From Marsupella aquatica (Eukaryota > Marchantiophyta): DNA of 64,000 nt. The stretch covers positions 12,524,001 to 12,588,000 of the forward strand of contig OZ316892.1 in assembly GCA_973895155.1 (NCBI GenBank), given 5' to 3'. A program made the position numbers and the translations under genes. Shown piece after piece: positions 24,381 through 36,870 of this stretch. How positions within the stretch are numbered: position 1 is the stretch's first letter; each line of letters opens with the position of its first letter. The notes under the pieces are model-generated. The model was not told where the DNA came from and searched no databases. It saw only the letters and a list, made by a program, of their open reading frames with translations.

Positions 24381-27059
24381 GTGCAACTCACGGGCATGGG
24401 GCTAGTTATGGTATAAATGTAATGGAATATAAGTCAGTTTTGGCCCCGGTTTTGGCTAGAAGAGATGGAGAAAAGTTCAATTTTTCCAAGGAAATTTAAC
24501 ATTGAATGGAAATGAACATCATCCCTCAGGCAAGTACAATGTATTCTCATGAATTTTATGAGAGCCTACTGGGCCAGGGGATGTCTAATATATTTGTGTT
24601 AGAACTTTTTACTAATCTATCCCCCAAACTGACCTTAATTATAACATGTCCCCAAGAATATTTTAATTATTAAGTTGACCCCTTGTCAAATGTGGGTTGC
24701 TCCAACTCTTGTACTTAACCTGAGTTTGTTCCGTGTTGGTCGTCTGCTGTGTGACAAGGCACTTTTCACCACACCAAACCGGCCGGTTCTACCCTAACTC
24801 AGACTCGCTCACTCCCATCATGACAATTTAGAGAGTACCTGGCTGGCAAAGGGAAGGAAGGGGTGGCCTTGTGATCAGGCCTACCTTTGCGGGTAAGTGG
24901 GGCGGGGAGGAAGCTAGGGTCAGGGCTGCCTTAGTGCAACTTGAGGAAGCTGGCCCAGTACTCGATCCCTAATCATAAAAATGTGAATGAATCAGCCCAG
25001 GTTAGGTCAGAACCAGCCAACATTCCACGTGGCATTAGCACCTTGCCATGTGGCAGGTGACCAGTGCAGGACGACCTTGGGTTAAATATAGAGGATAGAG
25101 GGGTTAGAGTAACAAATATTCAAAAGGGGGTCGACTTAGGATCAATACAGTTTGGGAGATAAGTTAGTAAAAAGCTTATTTATGTTATTGGACTTGTGAA
25201 AGGTTTTTTTGGTAAAATGTGGCAAGTTTCACCTTGAAACTTTTGTAGTGAAGATGTATAAAAGGAATTTTTCAGTTTTTCATATTTACCTGCGTAAATC
25301 TTGGAAGAGTCATATCAAATGATTATGAGGCATAGACTTCAAATGGAAATGGGATGTAGTATCATCACAAAAACAGTCATTATTCTTTCGTCATTTGACA
25401 ACACTCAAATAATGCAAATGGTACATGAATTGTCCCAAAATTTGAGTTTTGTTTGGATATTGCAAACTCACTACAATAAAAGTTTGTAAACATATGCCCG
25501 TTAGCTTGCATGGCCTATGAACTCACCATTCAACATTCACAATAGAAGTGCACTCACTATGATAATCTTTCACTCACAAATTAATAAATTACTCTGCCTA
25601 TGTGGTACTTCCGTAGCAAAGAATCAAATGAACTCAGACATTCCACCAATTGCATTTGCCATGGCATCTGCCATCTTGGATTGCTTGTCTAAAACCCCTT
25701 GATGTTTCTCAAGATCAAATGCTAGAACGCTATCATGATTGTCCTTCTTTTACAATAGGTTTAATGTATTTCCTCGAATCATTTTTTGGGCTCTCAGTCC
25801 TTTCCCCAAAATTCCAAGGAGCTAGTAGTTGTCCTCTTAAATTGATTGTCCAGTCTATTTCAACTACTTTTCTTGATGCCTTTGTCCGCTATCCATCTGG
25901 TGGTATTCTCCATTGCCCATCACCTTTTGCAAAGGAAGTCTCCATTTGACCAGGAGGAGGAGAATCAACCTCCACATCATTGCCTAAAATTTTGCTAGCG
26001 GGGCCTTGAGGGTTTTAGTGCAATAGTCAGTAAATTGTGGTGCATGCGCTAAGTAAATTGTGTATCTATTGCTCATGTACGTGATAAGAACATGAATAAG
26101 AAGAATGAGCTTCAACCTATCCAAGAATTGGCCAACGGAGCTTAATTGATCACAATTCAAACAATGCAAGCAATACATTGAATCAAGCTTACATTGATGA
26201 CTTTTCATGGATTGTGGTTGCAAATTGAGCAAGAATTGACATTACCGGCATTAGGTGAAGAAGGTTGTCATTGCTTGTTGTCTGAGCAATCCATGCTCGT
26301 AGTCACAAAAGTTTCTTGTGACTGAAGATCACAAGTGTCTTGGGCATAGATAACTTTCACAATAGTAAGCCCATGACACATTCAACGTGCAAGTAGTTGA
26401 CACAAGAGATACATGGTTCATCTCCTCGAGGCTACGTCCACTAGAACACACAAGAGATCTTTACTGCAATCTAAGCCTGACGGCCATGCCAAGTCTCCAA
26501 AGTGTAAGCTCTCCTCGTCTCTCAAGTGGCTCCGTAACAATGAGCCTTAGTTCCACTTATCCTAGCAAGCACCGCTTAGGATATGGTGTGCAAGTTAATT
26601 AACCTAACCACATCTTTGACTATGATTAGCCTAACTAGGGTTACATGTCATAACCTTAGACGTAAGAGTAAATACCTAACAAAGTGGGCAAGTTGGTGGT
26701 AACGTGCAAACAATAGTTGCTGGTCACCTTGAGGGCCCCAAAGAAGAGTGGAAGTCCTGCCCCTTCTTTGGCGTTTAGACATCCTTCAATGAAAGAGTGG
26801 TATTTCAAGAGTGGTGGCAATCACCACCTCCCACCTATCCTACACATTCAATCGAGGTTATCACCGCAAAGTTATAGTAAAGGTGCACGGGGTCTTACCG
26901 TCTAGCCGTTGGTACTCTGCATCTTCACAGAGAATTCAATTTCACCGAGTCCATGTTGGAGACAGTGGGGCAGTTGTTACACCATTTGTGCAGGTCGCTA
27001 CTTATGTGACAAGGAATTTCGCTACCTTAGGTCACGGTTCCTTTTAGGTTGTGGAAGAC
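24381..27059. other. Intergenic with split repeat R1 copy B; no gene seen
   Basis: Pieces at 24,570-24,620 and 25,180-25,310 match the left part of repeat R1. The remaining sequence has only short ORFs. On the minus strand around 25,640-25,690 a short stretch reads like KHQGVLDKQSKMADAM, but stops and frame breaks surround it. Confidence 0.4.
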
Positions 27060-27360
27060 ATGAGGACTTGTATAAAAATATGTTAGAAATATTATTATGG
27101 AAAATTATATGGCAAGGAGTCCAACCAGCTTCAATGCATGCCCTGTGTATAGTGCCAAAAAATACTCTAAATTTTATGTTTTGACTTTAGAACAATTCAT
27201 GTACAGAGAAACCAGTGTTTATTTCAAAATGCTTAGAATGCGTCTAAAATATGTATGGTAAAAGTTTTACTCAATTTCACAGAAACTCTTGAGAACTTTC
27301 CCATTGTGAGCTGAAAACTTAATAATCATTAATTTATGGTCCCTGAGGTATTTCTCAGGG
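27060..27360 (+). repeat. Dispersed repeat, family R1, copy B right part
   Basis: Matches 7,060-7,330 over about 270 bases (landmarks TTTAGAACAATTC, CAGTGTTTAT, TATGGTAAAAGTTT, GAGCTGAAA). Its left part lies more than 1.7 kb upstream, suggesting a later insertion between them. Confidence 0.65.
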
Positions 27361-28270
27361 CAGAGGAAAAACTGCCACCTTAAGAGTTGATCCTAGAATG
27401 ATGAAATGAGGCAGATCAAACCACAAAAATTTCTGGGTGGGGGCGTTCCAAAGTCCCAATAGTCTTTGGATGCAAGGGGGAGTTCACAAGAACTACAGGA
27501 CAACAAATGACTGGCCACTTCCAAGATGCTGCTTGTAGATTTTATCTGAAAGGTTCATTTCAAGTGACCCTTGCACTCAACTTTGGAATACATGAGATTG
27601 AGGGGTCACTTGTACAATAAATCTCCTAATAGTGCATGGAGTGGGTCCCCGAAGATGCTTCTGTAGTGCTAGACAAGGTAGACTTGGGGTGGAATTTTGA
27701 AAGGACACCTCTCTTGCTGTTCTCATTAAATGCAATACCTGATCACTTTTTTTTCAGGTACGAGGCTACCCAATGACACTTTTCACAAGGATACACATTT
27801 GGTGATGACAACATTTCTATAAATTCCAGTGCAACTCATGTGAATATATGCTTGCAACAAGAATGAGGTTGTAAGAACAACTTAACTTAAATGCCAAGAT
27901 TTTCCTAGTATGTTATATAGCCTTAAACAAGACATGATTGCAACAACACCTACGCACAATGCGCAGAATTGGGCTTGGGCTAACCAGATATATTCAAGCA
28001 CAAATGACCTATCACTTTTTGTCCTCTTATTCTTATAAAGCTGTTGCGGAAGTGATGATGGAATAACAACTTTTCCATATGGTAGAGTGCAACTCATGTA
28101 AGTATACAATATGTGCTTGCAACTACATTATTAAGCTACAGCAACACAATAGCAGCAAAAATAACTATACACAAATAGCCCCCAAATTAACTATACACAG
28201 ACATAGCCGCAACTACAACTTTACACACACAAAGACACACTATATGACTATACAACTACAATAACTTTAG
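27361..28270. other. Intergenic, no gene seen
   Basis: Short ORFs only. The phrase TGCAACTCATGT occurs near 27,830 and 28,088, part of a diffuse duplication. Confidence 0.4.
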
Positions 28271-28294
28271 ACACACACACACACACACACACAC
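28271..28294. repeat. (AC)12 microsatellite
   Basis: Twelve uninterrupted AC dinucleotides, preceded by imperfect ACAC-containing sequence. Confidence 0.95.
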
Positions 28295-28331
28295 ATTACA
28301 TGGCAGGTATTGGGTTAAATCAGGCATTCTA

Positions 28332-28530
28332 AAACACAAATGACAATTATCATTTGTCCTCTAATTTTTGGTCTTCTCATTTTTGTGAAGCCCCCTTCAT
28401 ACCTCCTGCCTCACAGGCAATGGGTTAATCAGGTATGCCCAAACACAAATGACAGATCATTTCTGGTCATCTCATTTTTTGGTCATCTCATTTTTGTGAA
28501 GCCCCCTTTATACCTCCTGCCCGCCCGGAA
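28332..28530. repeat. Tandem duplication, about 109 bp unit, two copies
   Basis: AAACACAAATGACA starts at 28332 and again at 28441. Each is followed by CTCATTTTTGTGAAGCCCCC and a TACCTCCTGCC stretch. Confidence 0.8.
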
Positions 28531-28850
28531 GCGAAAATGCCCTTCCTCTGCGGTTCTCCAATTATTATCACGGAGTATTCTATTCCCCTGCTTGCGGGGC
28601 CCGCGTTCGGAAATTAAAAGTGCAGAAAAGGAATGAACCGTGCCGTTTTTTCGCGCCTTTCGGGGACTACTGGTGGTGAGCTGGTCTGGCGCGCCGGCCG
28701 CCAATCAATCTCTCCTCTGGTCGGGGTGCCCCCGGAAAAGATAACAGACCCGTCCGCGCGTCCCCGGCCCCGGCGAGACCCATTCCCCTTCGAGTCCCAG
28801 CCCAGCCCAATCAGGCCACACCAAGCCCATACCAGGCCAGGCCAAGCCAA

Positions 28851-29075
28851 GCGAGGTACTGTACCTACGGTGGGCAGTAACTTGGAGGGACTATGGTGTG
28901 TATAGCCAAGCCAAGCGGGGTACTGTACCTACGGTGGGCAGTAACTTGGAGGGACTATGGTGTGTATAGCCAAGCCAAGCCAGGCCAGGCCAAGCCAAGC
29001 GAGGTACTGTACCTACGGTGGGCAGTAACTTGGAGGGACTATGGTGTGTATAGCCAAGCCAAGCCAGGCCAGTCA
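28851..29075. repeat. Tandem array with GTACTGTAC core, three units (64-84 bp)
   Basis: Units begin at 28851, 28915 and 28999. Each carries GGTACTGTACCTACGG, GGGCAGTAACTTGGAGGG and ATGGTGTGTATAGCC, followed by AGCCAAGCC-type spacers. A fourth related unit lies at about 29,490-29,570. The array is 1.4-1.6 kb upstream of the proposed transcription start of the YTH gene. The GGTAC-T-GTACC core is an imperfect palindrome with two GTAC tetramers. Confidence 0.9.
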
Positions 29076-30474
29076 GCCCAACGCAAGCCATGTAATAGGG
29101 CATTTCAAATATTGAAAAAAACCCTATCTCATGGGCATCCATTGATACACTTGCTCACCAAAATTGGGTATAGTCTAGTAGTGATTATTTTAGGGCTCTC
29201 AGATTTGAGAGAGATGGCAACAATGTATGAAAATTGCAAGGTGAGTCAATGAAACAAGCTCAAACCAGGTTCTCTCCTCATAGCAGTTGGCCCTCAGGTT
29301 TGGTCACGACCTCGGGTGTGACTGGTCGGACCTCACATTTGGTGGCTCGGGTGTGACTAGTCGGACGTCACATTTGGTGTCCGACCGGTTGTTCCTACTG
29401 CCCCAGGTCATTGTATTTGAGTATCATGTGCAAAAATTCATTCTCTTTGAGAAGCCCTAGTGTAAGCAAGAAGGTGAGTGAATTACTTTGTGTATAGCCA
29501 AGCCAAGCCAAGGCCAAGCGAGGTACTGTACCTTACTGTAGGGAGGAACATGGATGGACCACAGTGTTTGTGAACGAAGGAGCGACGGAACGAACGAACC
29601 CTAGCCGTCGTCGAGCTGGAGCTTGGAGCTGGAGCTGCTGGAGCTTTTTGGTGTAGTTCCTTTGTTGCTCGTGAGTAAAGTCCAATTCGTGATTCGTTTC
29701 GGCTCTGGGGACAGGCTATGCCGGGGCGAAACTCTGCGTGGAAACAAGCAACGACCGTGAGTTTTGGGGGCGGTGTTATTTTCGTCGAGGAACGCGAGGT
29801 CGGGGTCCGTTTCGAGCCATCCATTTTCGAGATTCCGGATGTGAGTCTGCGGAAAAAATCTGGGGGTCGAAAAGACGGGGAGAAACTGGAGAACTGCTGC
29901 TGCTGCTGCGGCCCTCCTTATTACTGACTGACTTGGACTGACTGGCTGGACTGTACAATTGATCAATCATTCATGGACGTGGTCGATGGTCAATTGGTCG
30001 GTTTACGTGGGACGGAGGTGTAGACAGAGAGCAACAGAAAAAGGGCGGATAGTGGTGAGTCGAGGAGGAGGAGGAGGAGGAGGAGAAGAAGAGGAGGAGA
30101 GGAGAAGAAGAGGAGCGAAGGTCAAGGGGAGTAGCGTGGGGTGAAATGCGGAGTAGACCTGGCTAGGGCAAACAGATGGTTGTTCCTACTTGGCAGGCTT
30201 AGCGGGGCAGTGTGTGGAGAGCTAGGGCCCACAGGGACGGTGTTTTTTTAATCTGCCTTGGTGGCTCGTTCGGGTGTGTTGCTATGTATTCGTGGGATGT
30301 GGTGATGGCCGTCCCCACCTCACTTGCCTGACATCTGTGTTGGGGCCCTTTTCTCTGCTTCTGCTCCGCTTTTTTCCTTCGCGTTCCAGGGATCGGGCTA
30401 TCTTCGGGAAACGTCCATTTTTCCTCAACTCGTCTGCCGGGTTGTGTCGTTGCCACGAGGGTTTCTGGGTATCG
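29076..30474. other. Upstream region of the YTH gene
   Basis: Contains two copies of a 35 bp unit starting CTCGGGTGTGACT at 29311 and 29346, one extra GGTACTGTACC unit at about 29,519 and a purine GGA/GAA run at 30,062-30,115. Overlapping open frames on both strands around 29,480-29,970 show no domain and are probably chance in GC-richer DNA. Confidence 0.5.
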
Positions 30475-30484
30475 TTATATAGGG
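30475..30484 (+). promoter_or_regulatory. Candidate TATA box of the YTH gene
   Basis: TTATATAGGG is the best TATA-like sequence upstream of the first coding exon. It would place transcription start near 30,510 and give a leader of about 535 bases containing several short upstream ORFs. Position-based inference. Confidence 0.35.
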
Positions 30485-31045
30485 AAGATTCGCGTTCGGT
30501 CGCTGTCGGTCTTGCAAAGAGTTTTTCATATTTGTTCGAGTAATTTTGTGGTGTGGGTGACGGCCGGGCTGCTGTATCGAGCGAGGGTTGAACCCGCTCA
30601 CAATTTACTCACTTCTTGGGGAGAGACTGTGTCCTCTCGAGCCAGGGGAAGCGCAAGGCGAAGGAGAGAGGCTCTCGTTCAGAACAGCGGAGGATTTGTT
30701 GATCTGCGAAAGGAAGTAGGCGTCAGTGATTTGCGCGTCACCAAGGTCGTCTGGTGCGGAGAGGTTTGAGGACTTCGGTTTTTAGGGGAGGGCTTGGTTG
30801 GCCGTTTACTTGGCTTGAGAATTCAGGGCGTGCGGCTTTCAGGGTCCTGGTGATCCTCTGGAGTGCGAGAGTAGGGGCGGCGGGACAAACGGATTGTTAT
30901 CGTCTCCAAATATATCCAAGAGGGTTAGGAAAACGTGAAGTTTGTGGCCTCATCGAGTGCGTTCTCCCGGGGTGTCGATCTTGCAAATTCCGCGGGAGTT
31001 TAGGATTTGTGGTTGGCCATTACGAGCGTTGAGATTACGGAAGAG

Positions 31046-34000
31046 ATGGCGGCAGTCGCTCAGCCTGCAGAACGTATCCTTTTGTTATTATTATGAACTA
31101 TCGCATGTCACTGATATCGAATATTGGCGCCGGTCATGGCTGTCCTTCTTCCTCCTCCGCACCGGGGTCAATGTAACTTGCATGTGAAGGGATCTGTCAA
31201 GGCTAGCCATTCCATCGGGTGGTTCGTCGTTGAAGTTGGAGAGGATTTTGCATTTATTTGCAGTGATCCACCTTTTCTGTCCTGCCACACGGCAGGTTGT
31301 CCGCGTTGAGCGCTCACTTGGCAAGTTAGGTCATGTAATCAAGAGCGTTCTCGGTCGTGGCCAGCAATCACGATGTGGCAGTTCGAGATTGTTTATTGCT
31401 TCTTGCAAAACGTCTCTCTTGTCGTCTTATATGGTTACTGAAGGGAGGGCCGACAGACGAATCGAAGAATTCTTCCATCTCAAATGCAGATCCTGTCCGC
31501 TCGTTCTTCAGTGGACTATCCTGTCCGCATCGAAGTCATGTCATTCTTGGTCTTTCGTTCTATTTTACGATAGTTAGTTACCATGTCCTTCTTTGTTCCC
31601 CGTTTGCTTTTCATGCGAAGCAGCTAGCGAGCCTACTTTTCCAGGTCAACCAGGTGTCGGGACCATTGCAGGAACGCTTCTGTCACCATTCCTGAGGATA
31701 TGCGGGAGGTATTGTTTACGATACATCAACTTCCGACGTAGTGCCTCGCGCTTTATCAATATGGCCCATATGCCCTCGTGGTCTGTTGGGGTTTTGAGCT
31801 CCGCGCTTAGATATGATCGTCACTCTCATTGCCGATTCTTACTTTCGGAATAACTTCAGTTGAGGATTCCGTCACCAAATTGCAGTGAGAAAGCCGGCGC
31901 GGTGGCGAGGAATTTACTTTGCCTTTCCTCTCTGTTTGTCGGAGATTTCTGAGAAGAGTTCTTCGTAATGCTCTGGACCGATAGCGTAATGCAGTATTGG
32001 GTATTGGAAGGTCCCAAGTTAGACGCCTGTAACATCCCTTCACCTTCGTTGCAACTTACCGCATTTTCTTTCAACGCTCTTCTAAGTCCTTACATAACAG
32101 GCGTGACGTGGAATTTTCGCGATCTACCTCTGTACTTTTTTCAACGGTTTTGGCCTGTTCACTTCTGTGCGGGTGTTTTGGAACGGTGACTTAATTAGAT
32201 TCTCGAAAGTTGTATTGTTGGGTTCGATTGCGGTCTCCTTCTTTATCATGGTCCAGGATCAGAGCATTTGAATGCATCCTGGAGTGGCGACTTGATTTCT
32301 TGTCTACGGAGGCTATCACAGATGCCTGCGCTTGAAGTCGCATCTCAACTTAGATGCAACTCAGGATGAACTCTTTCTTGAGAATTGTTTTGAATCGTTA
32401 CACGGAAGTTTTCCAAAGTAGGCTCAACATAAGAGTCACGTCGGCGTACTGTGCCTAGAGCAGTTCTAGTGGTTCTTAATTCTTGTCGAGTTTTCAAGAA
32501 GCTCTTGTGTAGGTCGGTCATCTATTTACGTGAGTACCCTAGTCGTACTCCAATTTTTGGCGCTCGTTGGTCTGTGATCTCCGGTCGAAGAGTTTGCCTA
32601 GATGTTAGCTGTTCACCGTGCATCGATGTGAAACCTTAACTACAGTATCACAGAAGTGAGCGATATGCTGCAAAATCTTAAAGTGAGTTCAAACAGCAAG
32701 TCCGGTGACATCACCACTGCGGAGGTAGGTCATCATGAAGATTATACTTATTTTCTGGTCCACTTCTCCGAACTTTTGTTCGTAGAGTTTTTTATTTCTC
32801 AATCATTCTGGTGTAAGGAGATCAAGGTACCAATTAAAAGCTTGTTCGTTGTGCGAGTTGTACTGAATAGGGTGAGGTCGATGGTTTTAAGGAGGTTTTG
32901 CCCTAATACTGGCAACTGGGATATTTGATCTCATACAACACACAAGCATGTTTAAAGGGGTCGATCTGATGGTGTCGTCGACTTTGAAATCGTGTGTCCC
33001 TTCCGTACTTCAGATAGCGACTTGAAGTACTTTGTGACACGTGTTCTTAGCTTGGTCATCTGCACTAATACTTTAGCCGTTTGTGTCTCATCAGGCCCCT
33101 CCCAGCCAGGATGGGAACTCATCTGATGGTAGTGGTGATGCATCAGCATCAGGTGGCACTGGAGATGCTGCAAGCACCAACGGTGCTCATGAGGGAGCCG
33201 TAGAGCCTGGGGTGTATTATGCACCCAATGGCTACGCGCCCCACGGATATGTGTTTGAGTATCCTCATGGAAATGGTTAGTATTTTTGCGTGCATTACCG
33301 TTGTTATTTGACTTTCATATCTTTTTCCTTATCGAACTCAAGTTCCTGCGATTTTTTCCTTATGCAATTTTCGTACGGTTTTCTTAATACTCTGTTTCTT
33401 TTTTCTGTGCTTGAAACAGTTGCAGGGTTTGAGGCTCCGGTGACAGGGGAGTGGGAAGAGTACACTCGCTTTGTAGGAGTAGATGGAGTAGAAATCCCAG
33501 CTCAGGTATTTGCAATGTCAGCCAGGAGCTCTATTTAGTACCCTTTCGAAAGTTGAAGTGGACTTCTCGAAAAAGGCTTTCTTCATTTAGATGTTTTGTT
33601 TTATAGTGCTACTCACACTGATGGATCGCGCTGCTTTGCCTGGTGAGCAGGGTGTTTACAACGAAAATGGCCAAGTGGTGTATCACCATCCAGGTTATGG
33701 CTACGCATCGCAACCTGGGTACGGCCCTTACAATGGCGGTGCTCCGATACCTACAATGGGAGCAGACGGCCAACTGTATGGTCCTCAGGCCTTTCAGTTC
33801 CAAGGTCACATGTATCAGCAGCCTGTCTCTCCAGGGGCCCAATACATCCCAACCTCAAATTCGGTTTCAGGAGAGGGCCCCACGTCAGGAGCTGGGGAAC
33901 CTGGCCCACCTGGAGTGGAGGGAAACGTTTCTGGAGCGAACGGCAGCACTATTTCCATGGGTCCGCGACCTGGATACCCTGTTGCGTTAATACCTACACA

Positions 34001-36250
34001 TGGGCCGTATGCGAGGGGTGTTCTTCCTCTAGCTATCCAACATCCACAAGACCAAAGAAGCTACGAGGGTTTAAGGGCAGGTGCTCCGTCCTGGGCAGAT
34101 GTCACGAAGATCACAGAAGGTCAGCAGAGACCTGGAGTGGCTGCCTTGCACATAGTGAGCCAACCCCCCCCGGGTTCGGGTATTCCTTCGCAGACTCTTA
34201 GACCCATCACACCGTTGCAGGTGCAATTCTCTTATCTACTCGCGTGACATTGGCTGAAATCAGGAGAATGAGATGTTAGAGGATTCTAGAGCCAGTCGAT
34301 TTGTTAGTTTTATCCTTTTTCTGGTTTTTTTCTGTGCCTGAAATCTGTTAAAACTCATTTATGATAATTTGGTCTTTCGCAGTTGCATATCTCATCAGTA
34401 CCTCCTCAGAGGACACATGCTATTCCTTCTCCTGCTTTGGGGCCAGGGGCGCTGGCAAGGGGCTATCCTCCCTTAGGTAGGGCAATGCAAAGCCCTAATG
34501 GATCTGGACGAGGTGGCCGGGGCTCGCAAGTGGCTGGAATGGATTCTCGATCGAACGGGCGAGGTTGGATTGGTGCAGACAAGAGTAAGCCGCGGGGGAG
34601 AGGTGCCGGACCTTTAAACAACAGCAACGGAAATTTGGATGTTCTGAATGAACAAAATAGAGGACCGCGAACGACAAGAATAAGGACTCAGCGCACCACT
34701 CCTGGTGTTCTGCGCCACATTCGAGGCCAGGGTGCACCTTTGAATGGAAGCAGCGATGCCGTAAGTGCTCTCACGAATAGAGAGCAATATAATCGGCCAG
34801 ATTTTCAAGTCAAGTACGATCAAGCGAAGTTTTTCGTCATCAAATCTTACAGTGAGGATGATGTTCACAAGAGCATCAAGTATAATGTGTGGGCAAGCAC
34901 CCCAAATGGCAATAAAAGACTGGACGGGGCGTATCAGGATGCCCATTCCAAAGCGGGCCCCTGTCCCATCTTTTTCTTTTTCTCTGTAAGTTTTCATGGA
35001 AATGCTTCTCAGCAACTTCTGCATTTTCTACTAATTAATGAGTGCAGTGGAGCTTTGCAAGGCGGCAATTGTAACATATTAGTGCATTCTAGTTCAAGAA
35101 GGGTTGACGTAAATGATGTTCTGTTTTGCAGGTCAATGCAAGTGGCCAATTTTGCGGTGTTGCTGAAATGACTGGCCCGGTTGATTTCAACAAGAGTGTG
35201 GATTTCTGGCAACAAGACAAATGGAGTGGTCGTTTTCCAGTAAAGTGGCACATCATTAAGGACATTCCAAATTGTCAATTTCGCCACATAATCCTCGAGA
35301 ATAATGATAACAAGCCTGTGACCAACAGCAGAGACACTCAGGAGGTGGGAGTCTATTTTCTTAAATATTCATTGTAAATAGGGACTATGAACAATGTAAG
35401 GCATGGGGATGTACATTAAAGCGTAGATTCATGTACAATCTTCCTGGCTGTTTGAATTGTGTGAAGTGACGTCCAGATATCCGTCATTCTCCATTTATTA
35501 TAATCTTGTGCATTCATTGGGTCCCCTCCGTCGCAAGTATAGTTGGTAATGAATATTTCCACTCTTTGTCCCACAGATCTCTAACATATGGTGCGAAATG
35601 GTTCAGGTTAAGTTCGAGCAGGGACTTGAAATGCTAAATATTTTCAAAAGTTATGCATCGAAGACATCAATATTGGATGACTTTCAGTTTTATGAAAGTC
35701 GACAGAGAGCAATGCAGGAGAAGAGAGCAAGGCAACAGGCACAGCAGCAGAGAGAGCTGCAACGTCAGCAGGTTAGGAATTGTAAGGCAATCTATTTGGT
35801 CTGAGTTTGAAGTATGGTCTGTTTAATTGGTTGTGTTTTCTGTTGACACCTCTCTTCTTGTCGGCTTAACAGGGTGGAAGTCGTCCTTTGCCTGAGCGTG
35901 ATCAAACACAACTTTCTGAAGTTGGTACATCAAAGGTGAAGGTGGGCAAGGCCGTAGAAACTGTCGCAGAGAAAACGGACTCCAAGGCAATTGTATCAAA
36001 TAATAGTGAAGCGAATTCTTCGATTCTGGGAGTGAGTGAGAGCGGCTCTAGCGGGACAAGCCTACAGAGCAATCTATCGTTAACAAATTTGCCCTCAGGA
36101 CCCAAGGAAGAGGCTGTAGCGGCTAATGATTCCAGGAGTGAAGATCTTCACCAACCTGAGGAAGACAAGGAAAACGCGCTGACAGATGGCACCCCTGTAG
36201 TTGATGATAAGTTAGTAGAGAAGGAGCATAAAAATGTCCTGCCAGAATGA
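31046..36250 (+). CDS. YTH-domain m6A reader, YTHDF/ECT type
   Basis: Nine coding exons: 31046-31073, 32654-32724, 33095-33275, 33420-33505, 33651-34220, 34383-34985, 35132-35344, 35607-35771 and 35873-36250. All junctions are GT-AG and in frame, giving 764 residues. The start [18 protein letters not shown] matches the conserved N-terminus of plant ECT proteins. Residues to about 455 are low in complexity and rich in Gly, Pro, Tyr and Asn, as in phase-separating readers. The YTH domain spans about 461-620 with the m6A cage tryptophans W482 (YNVWAS), W539 and W544 (FWQQDKW), plus the family block [13 protein letters not shown] basic, Gln-rich helix ([14 protein letters not shown]) and an acidic tail follow. 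The protein should bind m6A in cytoplasmic mRNA. The first coding exon is only 28 bases and is followed by a 1,580-base intron. Confidence 0.96.
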
Positions 36251-36848
36251 ATGTTTAGTGTCGGTGTCATTAAAAGTTGACTTAGGATCAGATAAGGTAA
36301 AGATTGTGGTGGCCAGTTGTAGCAGTGCATTAGCTGCTGAGTTTAGGATGCTCAAGATACAGGAGACGACAGAGGCAACTGAGACAGCTTGCTTAAGAAA
36401 GAATCCCTTGGGGAGTCAGCTGAGTGTACAGCATTTCATCCACGCTAGGGTTCAGGTACGAGCTGAGGAATGGATCGGAAGGGAAGGTATTTCTGATTTC
36501 AGTTTTGATGAATAATCATGGGGACGAATAGACTGAGCTGTGTAGAATGTGCTTAAGAACCCGGATGGAGCCTGCAGATCCTTTTTCTCAAATCTGTGGT
36601 GATGAGATGCACTATAAACATCTCTGCCCATTAGTACTGTACTGGAGCTGAAGTAGTCTAAGACGAGAGCAGTGGGACTCTTTCAACAGTTCGTTGTAAA
36701 TTTAAAATTATACTAAAGTTGGGGGTTGTAGATTTTAAGGTTTTTTGTCACAAAGGGATGACCCTCCGAGCACAGCCTGTCCAATTGAGGGTTCTTTCCA
36801 TTGCCAGGAAGTTTTGTAAGAGTTCTCAGCCAAGAAAGGCATGAATGC

Positions 36849-36854
36849 AATAAA
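36849..36854 (+). terminator. Polyadenylation signal of the YTH gene
   Basis: AATAAA, 599 bases after the stop codon, in a T-rich 3' untranslated region. Confidence 0.6.
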
Positions 36855-36870
36855 GCCTTTCCATTCATTT

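Noticed and set aside
25640-25950. Minus-strand fragment resembling a helical domain of a SANT-like protein
   Set aside because: Only about 16 residues read well, and stop codons and frame breaks surround them.
29480-29970. Minus-strand ORFs of 113 and 121 codons
   Set aside because: Low-complexity Ser/Ala/Pro runs, overlapping each other in different frames, in GC-richer upstream DNA; no homology recognised.
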